From Prevotella sp. CAG:1185 (GTDB lineage: Bacteria; Bacteroidota; Bacteroidia; Bacteroidales; Bacteroidaceae), in assembly GCA_000436695.1 (NCBI GenBank), contig HF992509.1, forward strand, positions 1 through 7,667: a DNA stretch of 7,667 nucleotides, in the 5' to 3' direction. The translations under genes were made by a program, and so were the position numbers. This document shows, one piece after another, positions 1-5,495 of this stretch. The stretch's first letter is position 1. Every line of letters begins with the position of its first letter. The notes beneath the pieces were generated by a model. It ran no database searches and was not told the DNA's origin. It saw only the letters and a list, made by a program, of their open reading frames with translations.

Positions 1-89
1 CATATTTATAAAATTAATTTTGAACAGTTACTTATAAAAAGGAATAAATATATCATAAAAATATGGATATAAATGAACATTAATTTTTA

Positions 90-97
90 TAATTTTG
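90..97 (+). promoter_or_regulatory. possible Bacteroidetes -7 box for the phosphatase gene
   Basis: TAATTTTG fits TAnnTTTG exactly and lies 51 bases before the ATG at 149, giving a leader of roughly 45 bases. No TTTG -33 box is visible 19-21 bases upstream, so this is a half match in AT-rich DNA. Confidence 0.35.
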
Positions 98-148
98 CAA
101 ATTGCAATTGACAACTTAATATTTACATATTTTAACATAAAACAACAT

Positions 149-937
149 ATGGACACACCAACAATACAACAGATTAAAAGCATTGTTAAGGAGGCTGCAG
201 AACTGATGCAGACTAACACCTTCGAGATATCACAAAAGGAAGGATTTGCTAACATTGTAACATCATCTGATGTTGCCGTACAGAATTTTTTATGCAACAA
301 GCTTAGTGAAATTATGCCAGGAAGCGGATTTCTGTGCGAAGAGGAAGACATGTGGGATACATCACATGAATACACATGGATAATAGATCCGATAGACGGC
401 ACCGCAAACTATAGCCGAGGCATTGCACAATGCGCAATATGCGTAGGACTGAAACATAACGCGGAAATGATAATGGGAGTGGTTTACTTACCTATGGCAG
501 GAGAGATGTTTTACGCTGAAAAAGGAAAAGGTGCCTTTCTTAACGACAGACAAATACATGTGTCTGACCGTCCCTTCGAAAACTCACTGCTCTGTACTGC
601 CCTGCCAGTTTATCATAAAGAGTACGCGCAGACATGTTCAGAAATAATTACAGAGGCCTTCGCCCGCTGCAATGACATAAGACGATTCGGAGCATGCGCT
701 CCTGAACTATGCTATCTCGCGATGGGCAGATGTGAACTATATTTTGAATACCTGTTAAGTCCATGGGACTACGCGGCAGCATCACTTATTGTCACCGAAG
801 CCGGAGGAACAATAACATCTATAGACGGCTCACCACTGAAGCTGACACAGAAAGGCGGCGTTATTGCAGCTAACAATGCCGACAATCACAGGCAGATGAC
901 TGATATTGTAAGTAAAAAGATAAAAGGCAGAAAATGA
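149..937 (+). CDS. inositol monophosphatase family protein
   Basis: This is a 262-residue Mg2+-dependent sugar-phosphate phosphatase of the inositol monophosphatase / CysQ / fructose-1,6-bisphosphatase superfamily, presumably cytoplasmic. Visible hallmarks are the acidic metal cluster EEED (residues 64-67), the signature DPIDGTAN (80-87) with metal ligands D80 and D83, and the C-terminal WDYAAASLIVTEAGG block (206-220) with D207. The length is normal for the family. I chose ATG 149. The frame is open back to a TTG at 95, but those extra 18 residues do not look like the family and a possible -7 box overlaps that TTG. The substrate cannot be read from sequence; inositol-1-phosphate, histidinol-phosphate and 3'-phosphoadenosine 5'-phosphate are all possible in this family. 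It stands alone and converges on the next gene, with 45 bases between the stops. Confidence 0.93.
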   Translation: MDTPTIQQIKSIVKEAAELMQTNTFEISQKEGFANIVTSSDVAVQNFLCNKLSEIMPGSGFLCEEEDMWDTSHEYTWIIDPIDGTANYSRGIAQCAICVGLKHNAEMIMGVVYLPMAGEMFYAEKGKGAFLNDRQIHVSDRPFENSLLCTALPVYHKEYAQTCSEIITEAFARCNDIRRFGACAPELCYLAMGRCELYFEYLLSPWDYAAASLIVTEAGGTITSIDGSPLKLTQKGGVIAANNADNHRQMTDIVSKKIKGRK

Positions 938-947
938 TATTAGACAA

Positions 948-968
948 ATAAAATCAGGTCTGTTTTAT
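948..968. terminator. AT-rich hairpin between convergent genes
   Basis: ATAAAA at 948-953 pairs with TTTTAT at 963-968, and CAG (955-957) pairs with CTG (960-962) with one bulged T at 954. It fills the 45-base gap between two converging stop codons and could stop transcription from both sides. The stem is weak and there is no long T tract beyond it. Confidence 0.35.
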
Positions 969-982
969 ATAAGGACTACAGA

Positions 983-1393
983 TTAGAAGAAGTCAAAGAA
1001 TACACACACGGCAATAAAAGCAACTGGAACACCGGGAGCATGACAGATAACATGATTATTGCTGTCGCGCACTGTACCATATCTATCAATGGTGCCAAGC
1101 AGAGAATTGTTGCGTCCACGCACCCTTCCGCAGTTGTCAACATTGCCGAGGTACGAATAATTGCGGTTGCGTATATCACCATTACTGCATATCTTTCCAA
1201 GCAGATGGTTGTTACGGTCGCGTATATCGCCATTAGTATCTATACGTGCCACGACAGAGTTAGTGCGGTTTCTCACCACACCATCGCTGCCTATATTCAA
1301 TACGACAGAATTATTATTGTTTCTAACTGTCTGTCCATAACATGAAACAGGCATTATAAAAGCAAAAAGAATTATTGACAACAGTTTAATCAT
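983..1393 (-). CDS. secreted 17-residue repeat protein, 5-fold beta-flower type
   Basis: This is a 136-residue exported protein. Residues 1-20 form a signal peptide (MIKLLSIILFAFIMPVSCYG). A lipobox-like Cys follows V-S, but Pro at -3 makes signal peptidase I cleavage before the Gln at 21 more likely. The rest is five consecutive repeats of exactly 17 residues (28-112) of form N-x-hydrophobic(2)-G-x-I-x-x-x-G-x-I-R-x-R-N, with the central Gly recurring every 17 residues (38, 55, 72, 89, 106). This matches the small Bacteroidetes proteins annotated as 5-fold beta-flower; I recall that name from annotations and could not search for it. The tail (about residues 122-136) is hydrophobic and Phe-rich. 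I chose ATG 1393 because the only longer start is a TTG at 1417. Its function is unknown, and structural or envelope binding is a guess. No Bacteroidetes promoter was found upstream. Confidence 0.82.
   Translation of the reverse strand: MIKLLSIILFAFIMPVSCYGQTVRNNNNSVVLNIGSDGVVRNRTNSVVARIDTNGDIRDRNNHLLGKICSNGDIRNRNYSYLGNVDNCGRVRGRNNSLLGTIDRYGTVRDSNNHVICHAPGVPVAFIAVCVFFDFF
1058..1312 (-). repeat. five in-frame 51-bp coding repeats
   Basis: Five 17-codon units lie end to end without indels, encoding the beta-flower repeats. The recurring coding-strand elements are codons for an Asn pair, two small hydrophobics, Gly and Arg-x-Arg-Asn. The units have diverged at DNA level, which points to an old duplication kept for protein structure, not a recent slippage expansion. 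Confidence 0.8.
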
Positions 1394-1421
1394 AAATTGA
1401 GAACAACTTACATACAATGAA

Positions 1422-1481
1422 CAATAAATTCTGCATTATATAAACGTACAGCTGTAAATATTATTAATGCAGAATTTATTG
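1422..1481. repeat. 60-bp imperfect palindrome, 17-bp perfect arms
   Basis: The arm at 1422-1438 (CAATAAATTCTGCATTA) is the exact reverse complement of 1465-1481. At the same centre (1451.5) lies a second perfect palindrome, TACAGCTGTA (1447-1456), so the element is symmetric throughout apart from two 8-base stretches that mostly do not pair. It sits 28 bases before the start of the beta-flower gene and 32 bases past the end of the ORF at 1514-1668. It could be an operator, an AT-rich terminator or a tiny mobile-element remnant. No T tract follows on either strand and I see no convincing target-site duplication. Confidence 0.75.
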
Positions 1482-1513
1482 AATATAAAATACAATACAA
1501 AGTGCCAATCACA

Positions 1514-1668
1514 TCATAATGATGCTGCAGCATCAAAATCATTATTAACCTGGCGCATCCATTCAGGAAGCATTGCTAAAGCCTCGTTCTGCAAATATTC
1601 AGGCATCAACCTGTACAAGACATAAGAATAGGGCCGGCAATAGCAGCACTCAACAGTAAATTTTTCAT
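1514..1668 (-). pseudogene. possible frameshifted small lipoprotein remnant
   Basis: I do not recognise this gene. From the ATG at 1668 one frame gives a very lipoprotein-like leader: a Lys-Asn start, hydrophobic core LLLSAAIAGPI and lipobox LMSC. It hits a TGA at 1606-1608 after 20 residues. A second frame is open past that stop to TGA at 1514-1516 and encodes a plausible tail containing LMPEYLQNEALAMLPEWMRQ. Adding one base near 1609 joins the two into about 52 residues. The second frame is also open upstream to a GTG at 1810, giving a 98-residue alternative that overlaps the Nudix gene end by 23 bases, but it has no ATG before the tail. It may be a decayed lipoprotein, a short real ORF or chance. 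Confidence 0.28.
1520..1535. repeat. 16-bp perfect palindrome
   Basis: TGATGCTGCAGCATCA reads the same on both strands and has no spacer. It overlaps the last codons of the small ORF at 1514-1668. A loopless palindrome suits a dimeric DNA-binding protein better than an RNA hairpin, but Ala codons GCT and GCA can create it by chance. Confidence 0.6.
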
Positions 1669-1787
1669 TGCAGTGAACTTTTTTGTGAACGATAAATTCC
1701 ACACGGATGTAAAGCAACAAAAAGATAATCTGACTTATTATATGCTGACTTACATAACCCAGCAGACTGGAAATAGGCGGAGCATTG

Positions 1788-2483
1788 TCAGAACTCCGGG
1801 TAATAACCACTACGCCTTAAATCCTCATACTTGTCAGAGTCAAATCTATAAGTTGCGTGTTTACGTCCGGACGTAGGCTCAGTCTTAACAAGAAGACATG
1901 TATTCAACATACGACGTTCAAAGCTTCTCTTATCGAAACTGACGCCAAAGACAGCTTCATAAAGCGTGCGCAGCTCTTTCATTGTAAACTCATCAGGCAA
2001 AAGTCCGAAAGCTACAGGCTGAAAATGCACACGTTCACGAAGGCGCGTTAAGGCATCTTTGAGAATATGCTCATGATCGAAAGCCAACGTAGGCACATCA
2101 TCAAGCGAGAACCAGCATACCCTGGCGGCGTCATCGCCTGGACGGACATCACTTGTGCGTACAAGAGCATAATGAGCTATGGTTATAACGCGCTCACGTG
2201 GATCGCGATCCGGGGCACTATATGTATGAAACTGCTCCATATATGCCCCAGTAAGACCTGTCTCTTCTTCAAGTTCGCGTTTGGCACCATCGGCAGCCGA
2301 CTCGTCAATATTAAGAAATCCACCGGGAAAAGCCCAGCAACCTTTGTAAGGTTCAGAACCACGCTCAATAAGGAGCACCTGAAGACTGAGACCATTGAAA
2401 CCGAAAATTACACAGTCAACCGTAACTGACGGATGAGGATGCTTATATGTATATACCCTGTTTTCCATATTGTCTTTGTGCAT
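1788..2483 (-). CDS. Nudix hydrolase with C-terminal winged helix
   Basis: This 231-residue protein belongs to the COG1051 / NrtR-like group. The N-terminal Nudix domain (about residues 17-150) has a complete Nudix box (G55-x5-E61-x7-R69-E-L-x-E73-E74-x-G76-L77), so it should bind Mg2+ and hydrolyse a nucleoside diphosphate linked to another group; ADP-ribose is typical for relatives. The C-terminal part (about 155-228, starting at FGLLPDEFTMKELRTLYEAV) is the winged-helix domain found in NrtR and AraR-type regulators. Those regulators often have a degraded Nudix box, so the intact box argues for an enzyme, possibly with a regulatory role as well. There are two ATG choices: 2483, and 2468 (residue 6). 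A strong promoter ends 12 bases before 2483, so the transcript may start only a few bases upstream and 2468 could be the true start. It is divergent from the FKBP gene. Confidence 0.93.
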   Translation of the reverse strand: MHKDNMENRVYTYKHPHPSVTVDCVIFGFNGLSLQVLLIERGSEPYKGCWAFPGGFLNIDESAADGAKRELEEETGLTGAYMEQFHTYSAPDRDPRERVITIAHYALVRTSDVRPGDDAARVCWFSLDDVPTLAFDHEHILKDALTRLRERVHFQPVAFGLLPDEFTMKELRTLYEAVFGVSFDKRSFERRMLNTCLLVKTEPTSGRKHATYRFDSDKYEDLRRSGYYPEF

Positions 2484-2494
2484 TTATTATGTTA

Positions 2495-2525
2495 CAAATA
2501 TAACAAATTCATCTGACAAATCAAA
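2495..2525 (-). promoter_or_regulatory. Bacteroidetes promoter for the Nudix gene
   Basis: On the minus strand TTTG (2525-2522) is followed after 19 bases by TATATTTG (2502-2495). This matches the TTTG-N19-21-TAnnTTTG consensus of the primary sigma factor in this phylum at every defined position. Transcription should start near 2488-2491, leaving a leader of only about 5-8 bases to the first ATG or 20-23 to the second. Confidence 0.7.
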
Positions 2526-2707
2526 ATATGAACGGTAAAACTTTATGCCACAAAACTGCATAAAATATGACATTAAGAAAATTATTTTACATGAATAAGA
2601 AACAATAACATAATGCAAAATAGTGTTTATATAACATAGACTACATGAAATAATAAAAAAACGACTATCTTTACAGTCTGAAAAAGTTATAATAAAAAGA
2701 AAACAGT

Positions 2708-3105
2708 ATGGGAAAAAAGAATATATAAAGGCCAACCGTGAATGGCTTGAAGCAAAGTCGAAAGAAGAAAGTGTTAATGCTCTTGATAAAGGAGTATATT
2801 ACAAAGTGTTGTCAGAAGGCAAAGCCAATGGCATACACCCTACCCCGCGAAGCATTGTTACCGCACACTACACAGGACGCACTATAGACGGAAAGACATT
2901 TGATTCAAGCCTTGGCGGAACTCCTGTTGCATTCAGGCTGTGTGACCTCATTGAGGGATGGATTATTGCAATGCAGCACATGTGCATTGGCGACAAATGG
3001 GAAATATATATTCCGGCAGAACTAGGCTATGGCAAATTATCACAACCCGGAATACCGGGTGGCTCAACTCTTATATTCGAAATAGAGCTGCTCGGCATAG
3101 CATAA
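2708..3105 (+). CDS. FKBP-type peptidyl-prolyl isomerase, frame broken at codon 4
   Basis: This is a cis-trans prolyl isomerase of the FKBP family. No signal peptide is seen, so it is probably cytoplasmic. The FKBP core is complete: HYTGRT (residues 54-59 of the restored protein), FDSS (65-68), CDLIEGW (79-85), ELGYGK (105-110) and IPGGSTLIFEIELL (116-129). The ATG at 2708 reads M-G-K-K-N-I and stops at TAA 2726. The conserved domain lies one frame over and is open from before 2708 but has no in-frame ATG ahead of the domain. Adding one A to the six-A run, or a -1 ribosomal slip there, gives a 132-residue protein beginning MGKKEYIKANREWLEAK, as in relatives I remember. Without that, only a GTG at 2806 could start, removing the first 33 residues including the first strand. 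It converges on the arginase-like gene 14 bases away. Confidence 0.85.
2713..2719 (+). other. A AAA AAG slippery heptamer at the frame break
   Basis: In the frame set by ATG 2708 the bases read GGA AAA AAG, so A-AAA-AAG is in the same phase as the dnaX -1 frameshift site. A -1 slip makes the next codon GAA at 2719 and enters the FKBP frame exactly. The zero frame ends two codons later (AAT ATA TAA). No obvious downstream stem-loop or upstream Shine-Dalgarno stimulator is visible. Whether it works is inference. Confidence 0.4.
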
Positions 3106-3119
3106 AAACACTGAAAAGC

Positions 3120-3899
3120 TCAACCGACGGCAGGGCTGTCGGTTGCAGACTCTATTCTGCAATATAAGGCCAGGAGTTCTTTATTGGCCTTGCCGTCAAT
3201 ACTCAAACTACGCTGCTCGTCAAAAAGATCCAGAGAAGGGGTGCACTCACCGCACACATCTATGCCAATGACACTCTCATTTCGCAATATTATCGTAAGT
3301 AAGCTCTCAAGAGAATCCAGCGACATAGACCCCTGATCCCAGTTTGTTACTGCAGACTCTGTGTTGAGCACATCCTTGTCGACAGATATATAAACAGGCT
3401 CGTCTACATGTTCATGAGAAAAACTGCGCCATGCATCTTCATGTTCCATGACCGATTCGCCATAAAACTTAACCCTGCTTTTATATTCGTCAGGCACGGA
3501 ACGGATAAGTTTGTCGGCAGCACCGACAATGAGAACCTTACGCAGGCAAGGATTAGTGTCAAGCATATTCTTTACCCATGAGCCACATGAAAGCATCTCT
3601 TCAAAAAGTGAAGGCTGCATGTCAGGATGATGATCAAACAATACCATTGAGAACGGCTCGTTAATCTTGTCGGTCCACAGCTTGCTGACATAATGATAAT
3701 TACCCGAATCAATAAAATGCAAGCCGTGAGGACTATATGGCTCTATACGTCGGCTTATGGCACTGGCTGCTTCTGTGTCACAATAACAGTCGGTGCCATT
3801 AAGATCGGTACAGTCAATCCAGCGGAAACGTCTGTTATTCAGGAAACGTTCCTGCTCATACACATGAGTGAAATTCATCACTATTATTTCAGGTTTCAT
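3120..3899 (-). CDS. arginase/agmatinase-fold metalloenzyme, substrate unknown
   Basis: This 259-residue protein is of the ureohydrolase (arginase) superfamily, probably cytoplasmic. All six expected binuclear-metal ligands are present: H69 in GNYHY, the D-x-H-x-D motif as DHHPD (D89, H91, D93), and D174 and D176 in SVDKD. A final GIDVCGEC block (212-219) matches the GxDxxE region near the C terminus. It lacks the longer loops of typical arginases (about 300 residues), and the usual xGxHD and SxDxDxxDP signatures are altered (D-V-L-N replaces D-x-x-D-P). The substrate may therefore not be arginine or agmatine. The start is the ATG at 3899. The gene stands alone, converges on the FKBP gene, and its stop codon lies inside the terminator-like hairpin at 3121-3145. 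Confidence 0.85.
   Translation of the reverse strand: MKPEIIVMNFTHVYEQERFLNNRRFRWIDCTDLNGTDCYCDTEAASAISRRIEPYSPHGLHFIDSGNYHYVSKLWTDKINEPFSMVLFDHHPDMQPSLFEEMLSCGSWVKNMLDTNPCLRKVLIVGAADKLIRSVPDEYKSRVKFYGESVMEHEDAWRSFSHEHVDEPVYISVDKDVLNTESAVTNWDQGSMSLDSLESLLTIILRNESVIGIDVCGECTPSLDLFDEQRSLSIDGKANKELLALYCRIESATDSPAVG
3121..3145 (-). terminator. GC-rich hairpin overlapping the arginase-like stop codon
   Basis: CAACCGAC (3121-3128) pairs perfectly with GTCGGTTG (3138-3145). The stem extends by a G:U and two G:C pairs to an AGG loop. On the minus strand it is followed by AGCTTTTCAGTGTTTTT, a broken T-rich tract. It sits 15 bases past the FKBP stop and could also limit plus-strand read-through, though no T tract follows on that side. 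Confidence 0.5.
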
Positions 3900-4010
3900 A
3901 GTGCAGTAAATACTTTTATATCCAAATAGTTTTTATTGGTTCCATTTCTGTAATGACAATTAAACGGCATGCGGCGTGACATAAAGACGCTACACTGAAC
4001 CGCTATAATT

Positions 4011-4028
4011 GACAGCCAGAAAGCTGTC
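4011..4028 (-). terminator. weak hairpin after the methyltransferase gene
   Basis: GACAGC (4011-4016) and GCTGTC (4023-4028) form a perfect 6-bp stem with a 6-base loop, 26 bases past the methyltransferase stop. On the minus strand it is followed by AATTATAG, with no real T tract. It is the only clear stem in the 155-base gap before the arginase-like gene; a smaller GCGT/ACGC pair lies at 3974-3990. Confidence 0.3.
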
Positions 4029-4054
4029 GGCATTGAAGTTGTATAAAGTTGCTA

Positions 4055-4858
4055 TTATCGCGGTGCTCTCAATTCCCAAAATGCCACTGCTGCTGCAGCT
4101 GCAACATTAAGAGAGTCAACCTGATGCGACATAGGAATGCGCACCACATAATCAGCCTTGCAGATAGCCTCATTAGGCAGACCGTCGCCTTCAGTACCCA
4201 TAATGAGCGCAAGCCGCGGCTCATCTTTCAGTGGTTTATAGTCAAGAGGAACAGAACGGTCTGTAAGTGCCATTGCTGCTGTACGGAAGCCGAGACGAGA
4301 TAACTCTCCGAACGGATCATCGCACCATGTCCATGGCACAAGAAAAACCGAACCCATAGACACTCTTACAGCACGGCGGTTAAGAGGGTCGCATGAGTCA
4401 GGGGTAACAAGTACGGCATCAATGCCAAGGGCTGCCGCAGAACGGAATATTGCACCAATGTTTGTTGTGTCGACAACTCCATGAATGACAACTACACGTT
4501 TGGCATCGCTGCATACATCACTTACAGATTTCATTACAGGGCGACGCATTGCACAAAGCACTCCACGTGTAAGAGTGTAGCCCGTAAGATTTGACAGCAC
4601 ATCACGTTCACCGGTATATATGGGCAAATCGCCTACGTGCTCAATTATATCTGCGGCATCACCGGTTATATGCTTGCGCTCGCACATAAGTGCCACAGGC
4701 TCATATCCGGCATCCAACGCCACACGGATAACTTTAGGACTCTCAACTATGAACAGTCCTTTATCCGGTTCAACACGATTGCGCAACTGAGCCTCGGTAA
4801 GCTTACTGAATATCTCAACCCCAGGATGGTTTAATGTTGTTATCTCTATTACAGACAT
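4055..4858 (-). CDS. TrmH/SpoU family RNA 2'-O-methyltransferase
   Basis: This 267-residue SPOUT-class enzyme should transfer a methyl group from S-adenosylmethionine to a ribose 2'-OH in tRNA or rRNA. An N-terminal substrate-binding domain (about residues 20-105, with the usual FIVESPKVIRVAL stretch at 36-48) precedes the knotted catalytic domain. The three SpoU motifs are intact: motif 1 NIGAIFRSAAALG (133-145), with R139 expected to be catalytic; motif 2 LIMGTEGDGLP (218-228); and motif 3 IPMSHQVDSLNVAAAAAVAFWE (241-262), which builds the knot and cofactor pocket. The target nucleotide (for example the 23S G2251 site of RlmB) cannot be decided from sequence. ATG 4858 gives the expected length and a Bacteroidetes promoter lies about 40 bases upstream. 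It appears monocistronic. Confidence 0.93.
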   Translation of the reverse strand: MSVIEITTLNHPGVEIFSKLTEAQLRNRVEPDKGLFIVESPKVIRVALDAGYEPVALMCERKHITGDAADIIEHVGDLPIYTGERDVLSNLTGYTLTRGVLCAMRRPVMKSVSDVCSDAKRVVVIHGVVDTTNIGAIFRSAAALGIDAVLVTPDSCDPLNRRAVRVSMGSVFLVPWTWCDDPFGELSRLGFRTAAMALTDRSVPLDYKPLKDEPRLALIMGTEGDGLPNEAICKADYVVRIPMSHQVDSLNVAAAAAVAFWELRAPR

Positions 4859-4897
4859 ACAGAAATAATAATCTTTTTACTTTTGTATAATGTGATA

Positions 4898-4930
4898 CAA
4901 AAATACCATTTATTTACAATAATATGCAAT
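4898..4930 (-). promoter_or_regulatory. Bacteroidetes promoter for the RNA methyltransferase
   Basis: On the minus strand TATTTTTG (4905-4898) fits TAnnTTTG exactly, and ATTG (4930-4927) stands 21 bases upstream where TTTG is expected (3 of 4). Transcription would start near 4892, leaving a leader of about 35 bases. Confidence 0.5.
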
Positions 4931-5103
4931 AACGACGCTGTGAAAGAATATAATAACGTATTGTTTTTTATAGAAGTTATCAGATGTTAACGTTAATTTG
5001 CTTGAATATCTAAAGAAAGGTTTAAGTAATTAATTATTGGATGTCAGAACTTTGTACAGGCGATAAATAAAAGCCATACTTGTAAAAAGTAATAAATAAA
5101 AAA

Positions 5104-5129
5104 CCTGCCGCGCATAAATACGCGGCAGG
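5104..5129 (-). terminator. strong intrinsic terminator
   Basis: CCTGCCGCG (5104-5112) and CGCGGCAGG (5121-5129) form a 9-bp GC-rich perfect stem with an 8-base loop. On the minus strand it is followed directly by six T's and then ATTTATTACTTTTT, the classic intrinsic terminator. It must end a minus-strand transcript, either the DUF4890-like mRNA (stop about 370 bases upstream) or a shorter RNA from 5130-5475. Confidence 0.75.
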
Positions 5130-5142
5130 GCAATCGCTAAAT

Positions 5143-5206
5143 CCAATACGGACACTCACGTGCCCCAAAAAGAAACCAACACGACACTCACGTGTCAAAA
5201 AATAAA
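5143..5206. repeat. two tandem ~32-bp imperfect repeats with hairpins
   Basis: Unit 1 (5143-5175) begins CCAATACGGACACTCACGTG and unit 2 (5176-5206) begins CCAACACGACACTCACGTG; each ends in an A-rich tract. Both share GACACTCACGTG. Unit 2 folds as GACAC-TCAC-GTGTC, and unit 1 as the same stem with one bulged A. No third copy is seen in the window. Confidence 0.7.
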
Positions 5207-5375
5207 AGGAAAATCACAATAATGCGCCGCTTTCTGCCATATCATAAATACTTATAGATCAGCGACAGTCACATTTGGCGGCGCAAAACCATATCTGTCT
5301 TAACATATCATTGAAAAAGGAGACAAATTCTTAAATTCTACCGTCATACACATATGACAACTCTTATACTTATAC

Positions 5376-5411
5376 CCATGCATACTATAGGTTGTTCAAA
5401 TAGGTGCATGG
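5376..5411. repeat. imperfect inverted repeat, 7+4 bp arms
   Basis: CCATGCA (5376-5382) pairs with TGCATGG (5405-5411). After a small internal bulge, CTAT (5385-5388) pairs with ATAG (5400-5403), leaving an 11-base loop. No T tract follows on either strand, so it is not an obvious terminator. Confidence 0.5.
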
Positions 5412-5495
5412 TTATCCTTATACGCTGAGAGAAAATGGTTTGCTTATTTAATTAACATATTAAAAATTCGGATAGATGCATAATATCATCATAAA

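Larger units (their letters stand above)
5104..5285 (-). ncRNA. candidate structured small RNA or long 3' UTR
   Basis: Read on the minus strand, this stretch opens with TGCGCCGC pairing to GCGGCGCA 47 bases later. It continues through a T-rich linker and two short hairpins with CACGTG cores, and ends in a strong intrinsic terminator. That layout suits an RNA with conserved structure better than random spacer. No good promoter was found just upstream (TGGTTTTG at 5291-5284 is one base off the -7 box and has no -33 partner), and I match no known RNA family. Confidence 0.25.
4859..5495. other. 637-bp intergenic region with structured elements
   Basis: No convincing protein gene is present; the longest ATG-started minus-strand peptide I noticed in 5130-5475 has 27 residues. 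In order it holds the methyltransferase promoter, a 10-bp palindrome TTAACGTTAA (4987-4996), an AT-rich stretch, a minus-strand terminator (5104-5129), a tandem hairpin repeat (5143-5206), a long-range stem TGCGCCGC/GCGGCGCA (5223-5230 with 5278-5285) and an imperfect hairpin (5376-5411). Everything from 5130 to 5495 could be the 3' untranslated region of the DUF4890-like gene or a separate minus-strand RNA. Confidence 0.6.

Noticed and set aside
28..402. Minus-strand ORF of 124 residues opposite the phosphatase
   Set aside because: It lies antisense to conserved phosphatase motifs and has no coherent domain; its Cys/Ile/Ser-rich composition is typical of shadow frames.
1058..1312. Regular repeats that could suggest a CRISPR array
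   Set aside because: The units are contiguous, in frame, diverged at DNA level and encode a protein repeat. There are no identical repeats with unique spacers.
1040..1345. Plus-strand ORF of 101 residues with internal periodicity
   Set aside because: It is the antisense image of the beta-flower repeats. The minus frame has a signal peptide and an exact 17-residue period; this frame has no recognisable features.
1422..1481. Invertible promoter (phase-variation switch)
   Set aside because: The 26-bp core between the arms is much shorter than known invertible promoters in Bacteroidales and contains no TAnnTTTG box, so it is kept only as an inverted repeat.
5316..5399. 27-residue minus-strand peptide starting MHGYKYKSCHMCM
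   Set aside because: There is no promoter, repeat or known family to support it, and short open frames of this size are common in spacers.
5376..5411. Possible tRNA-like arm with TTCAAAT near a hairpin
   Set aside because: No acceptor stem, D-loop or anticodon arm can be fitted around it on either strand.
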